From contig JAGPGI010000006.1 of assembly GCA_018056045.1 (NCBI GenBank), positions 1-7,345 of the forward strand: a stretch of 7,345 nucleotides of DNA. Direction: 5' to 3'. Source of the DNA: Paracoccus sp. (in: a-proteobacteria) (GTDB taxonomy: Bacteria; Pseudomonadota; Alphaproteobacteria; Rhodobacterales; Rhodobacteraceae). Position numbers and translations under genes: made by a program. Within the stretch, counting starts at the first letter, position 1. Every line of letters begins with the position of its first letter. Below the pieces are notes generated by a model, which was given only the letters and a program-made list of their open reading frames with translations, was not told the origin of the DNA and did no database searches. Positions 5,639-7,345 of the stretch are shown here, piece by piece.

Positions 5639-6427
5639 TCACTGGCACAGCCGCCAGCCGCTGCGCCGGTGTTTGATGTCCAGATGCAGGTGGTCGGCAT
5701 GCGCGGTATTGGTGCCGGGGCCAAGCACGGTGGTGAAATGCAGGCAGGCCGAGCCGCGCAGGGCGCGCTGGAACGCCTCGGTCATGTCGCCACTGTCGCG
5801 GCGCGGGGCGATCTGGATGCGCGAGCCATCCTCGAACCGCAAGGCGGTGACGTCGAAGGCATTGCCAAAGGCGTGCTCTGACAGGCCTGCGCCGTCACCG
5901 CCGACGGTGGGGCGGCACTGATAGGTCGTTCCCGGCTCGAGCGCGACCAGCCGGGGCTGGCCGGGCAGCATGGCGGCGGCGGGGCGGACGAAATCGCGCA
6001 GCCAATGCGCCAGATGGCGGGCAGTGTCGCAGCGCATCAGCGCACCGCCGGCAATCTCGATCCCCGGCAGGGGCTGGCGCAGCAGGATCGGGCGGGCAAT
6101 GCCGCAATCTCGATGCGCCGGATCGGTCAGCGGCGGCGCATCGCTGAAATCAGCACCCAGCAAGGTCAGCTCCAGCCGGCAGGCCGCATGGTCGAAATCG
6201 CTTTCGCGGAGCGTGTCGCGCATGGTCTTGGGCTGGGGCGATGCGGCGGCATCTGTGCCGGATGGGGCCGGATCGGTCGCCACCTCAGGTCCGTCGGGGC
6301 GCTGGGCAGGGCGCGTTGCCGTGGGGATTGCCGCCCCGTCGGGCGGGTGCGGCAATGGCGCCTCTTGTGCCTGTGGCGGTTGGGTCAGGGTCAGGCTGAT
6401 CAAGGCCGCCCGCCACAGCCCCCGCAT
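5639..6427 (-). CDS. Extensin-like family protein (metallopeptidase MD/M15-like fold), exported
   Basis: From the ATG at 6427 the protein is 262 aa. It has a probable signal peptide (MRGLWRAALISLTLTQPPQAQ, cleaved near residue 21), a Pro/Ala-rich linker (about 22-66) and a C-terminal extensin-like domain (about 75-262). The domain carries SEHAFGNAFD (183-192) and HADHLHLD (243-250). These match the H-x-x-G-x-A-x-D and H-x-H zinc motifs of M15/VanY-type D,D-peptidases, to which this family is thought to be related. Six cysteines (83, 108, 133, 171, 228, 261) may form disulfides in the periplasm. I infer peptidoglycan cleavage or remodelling; activity has not been shown. The ATG is 1 nt after the transpeptidase stop (TGACATG) with no Shine-Dalgarno of its own, indicating translational coupling. 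Longer frames starting at 6529 add an Arg-rich shadow peptide that would bury the signal sequence. Confidence 0.85.
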   Translation of the reverse strand: MRGLWRAALISLTLTQPPQAQEAPLPHPPDGAAIPTATRPAQRPDGPEVATDPAPSGTDAAASPQPKTMRDTLRESDFDHAACRLELTLLGADFSDAPPLTDPAHRDCGIARPILLRQPLPGIEIAGGALMRCDTARHLAHWLRDFVRPAAAMLPGQPRLVALEPGTTYQCRPTVGGDGAGLSEHAFGNAFDVTALRFEDGSRIQIAPRRDSGDMTEAFQRALRGSACLHFTTVLGPGTNTAHADHLHLDIKHRRSGWRLCQ

Positions 6428-6428
6428 G

Positions 6429-7345
6429 TCAGGGATGCCCGGTCTGCGGATAGGGCGTGACCGCCGCTGCCGCCTGATCCGGCAGGCTGTCGGGCAGTTC
6501 CGCATCCGAGGGGTATTCCGGTTCATCACTCACTGCTCCGGGCGCGGCATGCGCCGGCACCAGCGGCTCATGCGGGGCGGGCGTGGCCGGGGTGATGACC
6601 GCCGGCAGCAGCGTCTCGGTGACGGCCTCCGAGGTCGCACCTGCCGTCGCCCGGGCCAGCGAGGCGGCCAGCGCATCGACAGGGGGGGCGGCAACGGCGG
6701 CCGTCGTGGCGGCAGCCACTGGTTGCGCGGTGACGACCGGCGCGGCCGTTGCGATCTGCGGCGGCAGGCGATTGCCGCGCGCGGTCGGACGCGTCGCGCC
6801 GATGCTCGCGGCCACGCTGGTCGTCCGTGTCGCCGCCGCGGCGGGCGAGGCGCCGGTCACATCGGCGATGCTGACGCCGGGGTCCAGAAACTCGACCGTG
6901 GTCTGCTTGGCCTTGACCATATGCGCCAGCTCCCACGCGTCCCAGTTCGTCAGCCGCACACAGCCATGCGACTGGCTGACGAACAACTTGGAGGGCGTGG
7001 CGGTGCCGTGGATGCCATAGGTCGGCTCGCTCAGGTCGATCCAGACATTGCCGACGGGGGCGTTCGGACCGGCCGGCACGATCAGCACGCGATCATTCTC
7101 GCCCTGCTTGAAGTTGCGCTTGGGGTTATAGGTGTAGGTCGGGTTCAGGGCGACCGCATCGACGACATGGTTACCATGCGGCGAAGGTGTCTCGGTCGAG
7201 CCGACGGTCGCGGGATAATCCGCCACCAGCCGGCCGCGCGCATCATAGGCGGCGACGCGGCGGGTTTCCTTGTCCACGATGATGCGGGTGACGCTGGCGC
7301 GGATCGGCTTGGCCGGCACGATGGCCCGGATCGTGGCGCCGGGCG
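6429..7345 (-). CDS. L,D-transpeptidase, YkuD domain, with long Pro/Ala/Thr-rich C-terminal tail (N-terminus outside window)
   Basis: The frame is open to the right edge of the window (PGATIRAI precedes the GTG at 7319), so the true start and probably a peptidoglycan-binding or signal region lie outside. From the GTG, residues 11-146 form a complete YkuD catalytic domain. It contains the YPATVGS and TPSPHG strands, IPxGPNxPVG-like VPAGPNAPVG (81-90), His104 in GIHGTATP, and SQSHGCVRLTNWDAWELA (115-132) with catalytic Cys120 (codon 6960-6962). Such periplasmic enzymes make 3-3 cross-links in peptidoglycan or attach proteins to it; all active-site residues are present. After the domain comes an unusual tail of about 150 residues (nt 6429-6881), rich in Ala, Pro and Thr with an acidic patch EPEYPSDAELPDSLPD, probably disordered. 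It ends 1 nt before the extensin-like gene, with which it forms an envelope-remodelling pair. Confidence 0.92.
   Translation of the reverse strand, partial: PGATIRAIVPAKPIRASVTRIIVDKETRRVAAYDARGRLVADYPATVGSTETPSPHGNHVVDAVALNPTYTYNPKRNFKQGENDRVLIVPAGPNAPVGNVWIDLSEPTYGIHGTATPSKLFVSQSHGCVRLTNWDAWELAHMVKAKQTTVEFLDPGVSIADVTGASPAAAATRTTSVAASIGATRPTARGNRLPPQIATAAPVVTAQPVAAATTAAVAAPPVDALAASLARATAGATSEAVTETLLPAVITPATPAPHEPLVPAHAAPGAVSDEPEYPSDAELPDSLPDQAAAAVTPYPQTGHP

Noticed and set aside
3807..5921. 704-codon open frame on the plus strand antisense to manB
   Set aside because: It is a shadow of the high-GC manB coding strand: Arg/His/Gly/Ala-rich with no recognisable domain, and it overlaps kpsT and the extensin-like gene. 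manB has all catalytic motifs on the other strand.
6425..6529. Longer extensin-like frame starting at 6529 (34 extra residues)
   Set aside because: The added N-terminus is Arg-rich, overlaps the transpeptidase tail, and would bury a good signal peptide that begins at the ATG at 6427.
1..7345. tRNA or rRNA genes, insertion sequences, phage genes, toxin-antitoxin or defence systems
   Set aside because: No sequence with their hallmarks was seen. All space is taken up by envelope genes and short gaps.

Overview
The window is GC-rich (roughly 65% by eye), densely packed chromosomal DNA. It looks like an alphaproteobacterium, most likely a Rhodobacterales/Paracoccus-type organism. That placement is an inference from codon bias, from the KpsE/KpsT/KpsM sequence types, from the neighbouring extensin-like and YkuD proteins, and from the very short gaps between genes. 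I see no tRNA or rRNA genes, CRISPR array, insertion sequence, integrase or attachment site.

Layout, left to right. (1) The 3' part of a secreted RTX-type calcium-binding protein on the plus strand (1-737), with 17 uninterrupted nonapeptide repeats. (2) An ABC-dependent capsular polysaccharide export module (734-3880). The permease KpsM is on the minus strand. It is divergent, across an 81-bp control region, from a plus-strand pair that encodes the periplasm-spanning co-polymerase KpsE and the ATPase KpsT, 3 bp apart. (3) A minus-strand block running from the right edge back to 3883: L,D-transpeptidase (YkuD, N-terminus outside the window), extensin-like metallopeptidase-fold protein, phosphomannomutase ManB, and a 59-residue two-helix membrane protein of unknown function.

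How the genes fit together. KpsM, KpsT and KpsE are three of the four core parts of a KpsMTED/CtrABCD-type exporter. The outer-membrane OPX protein (KpsD/Wza), KpsC/KpsS and all glycosyltransferases are absent from the window. ManB makes mannose-1-phosphate, the precursor of GDP-mannose, and could feed the exported polymer. The transpeptidase and the extensin-like protein are 1 nt apart and act on, or next to, peptidoglycan. The RTX protein is expected at the cell surface or outside. The theme is therefore the cell envelope and surface, with every recognisable product involved in building, crossing or decorating it.

Nothing here is clearly a new system. The points most worth a second look are the split kpsM / kpsET arrangement with a structured divergent region, which holds a short upstream ORF overlapping the unusual TTG start of kpsE; the long Pro/Ala-rich segments in three envelope proteins; the coupled transpeptidase/extensin-like pair; and the unidentified 59-aa membrane protein, which has a strong ribosome binding site.
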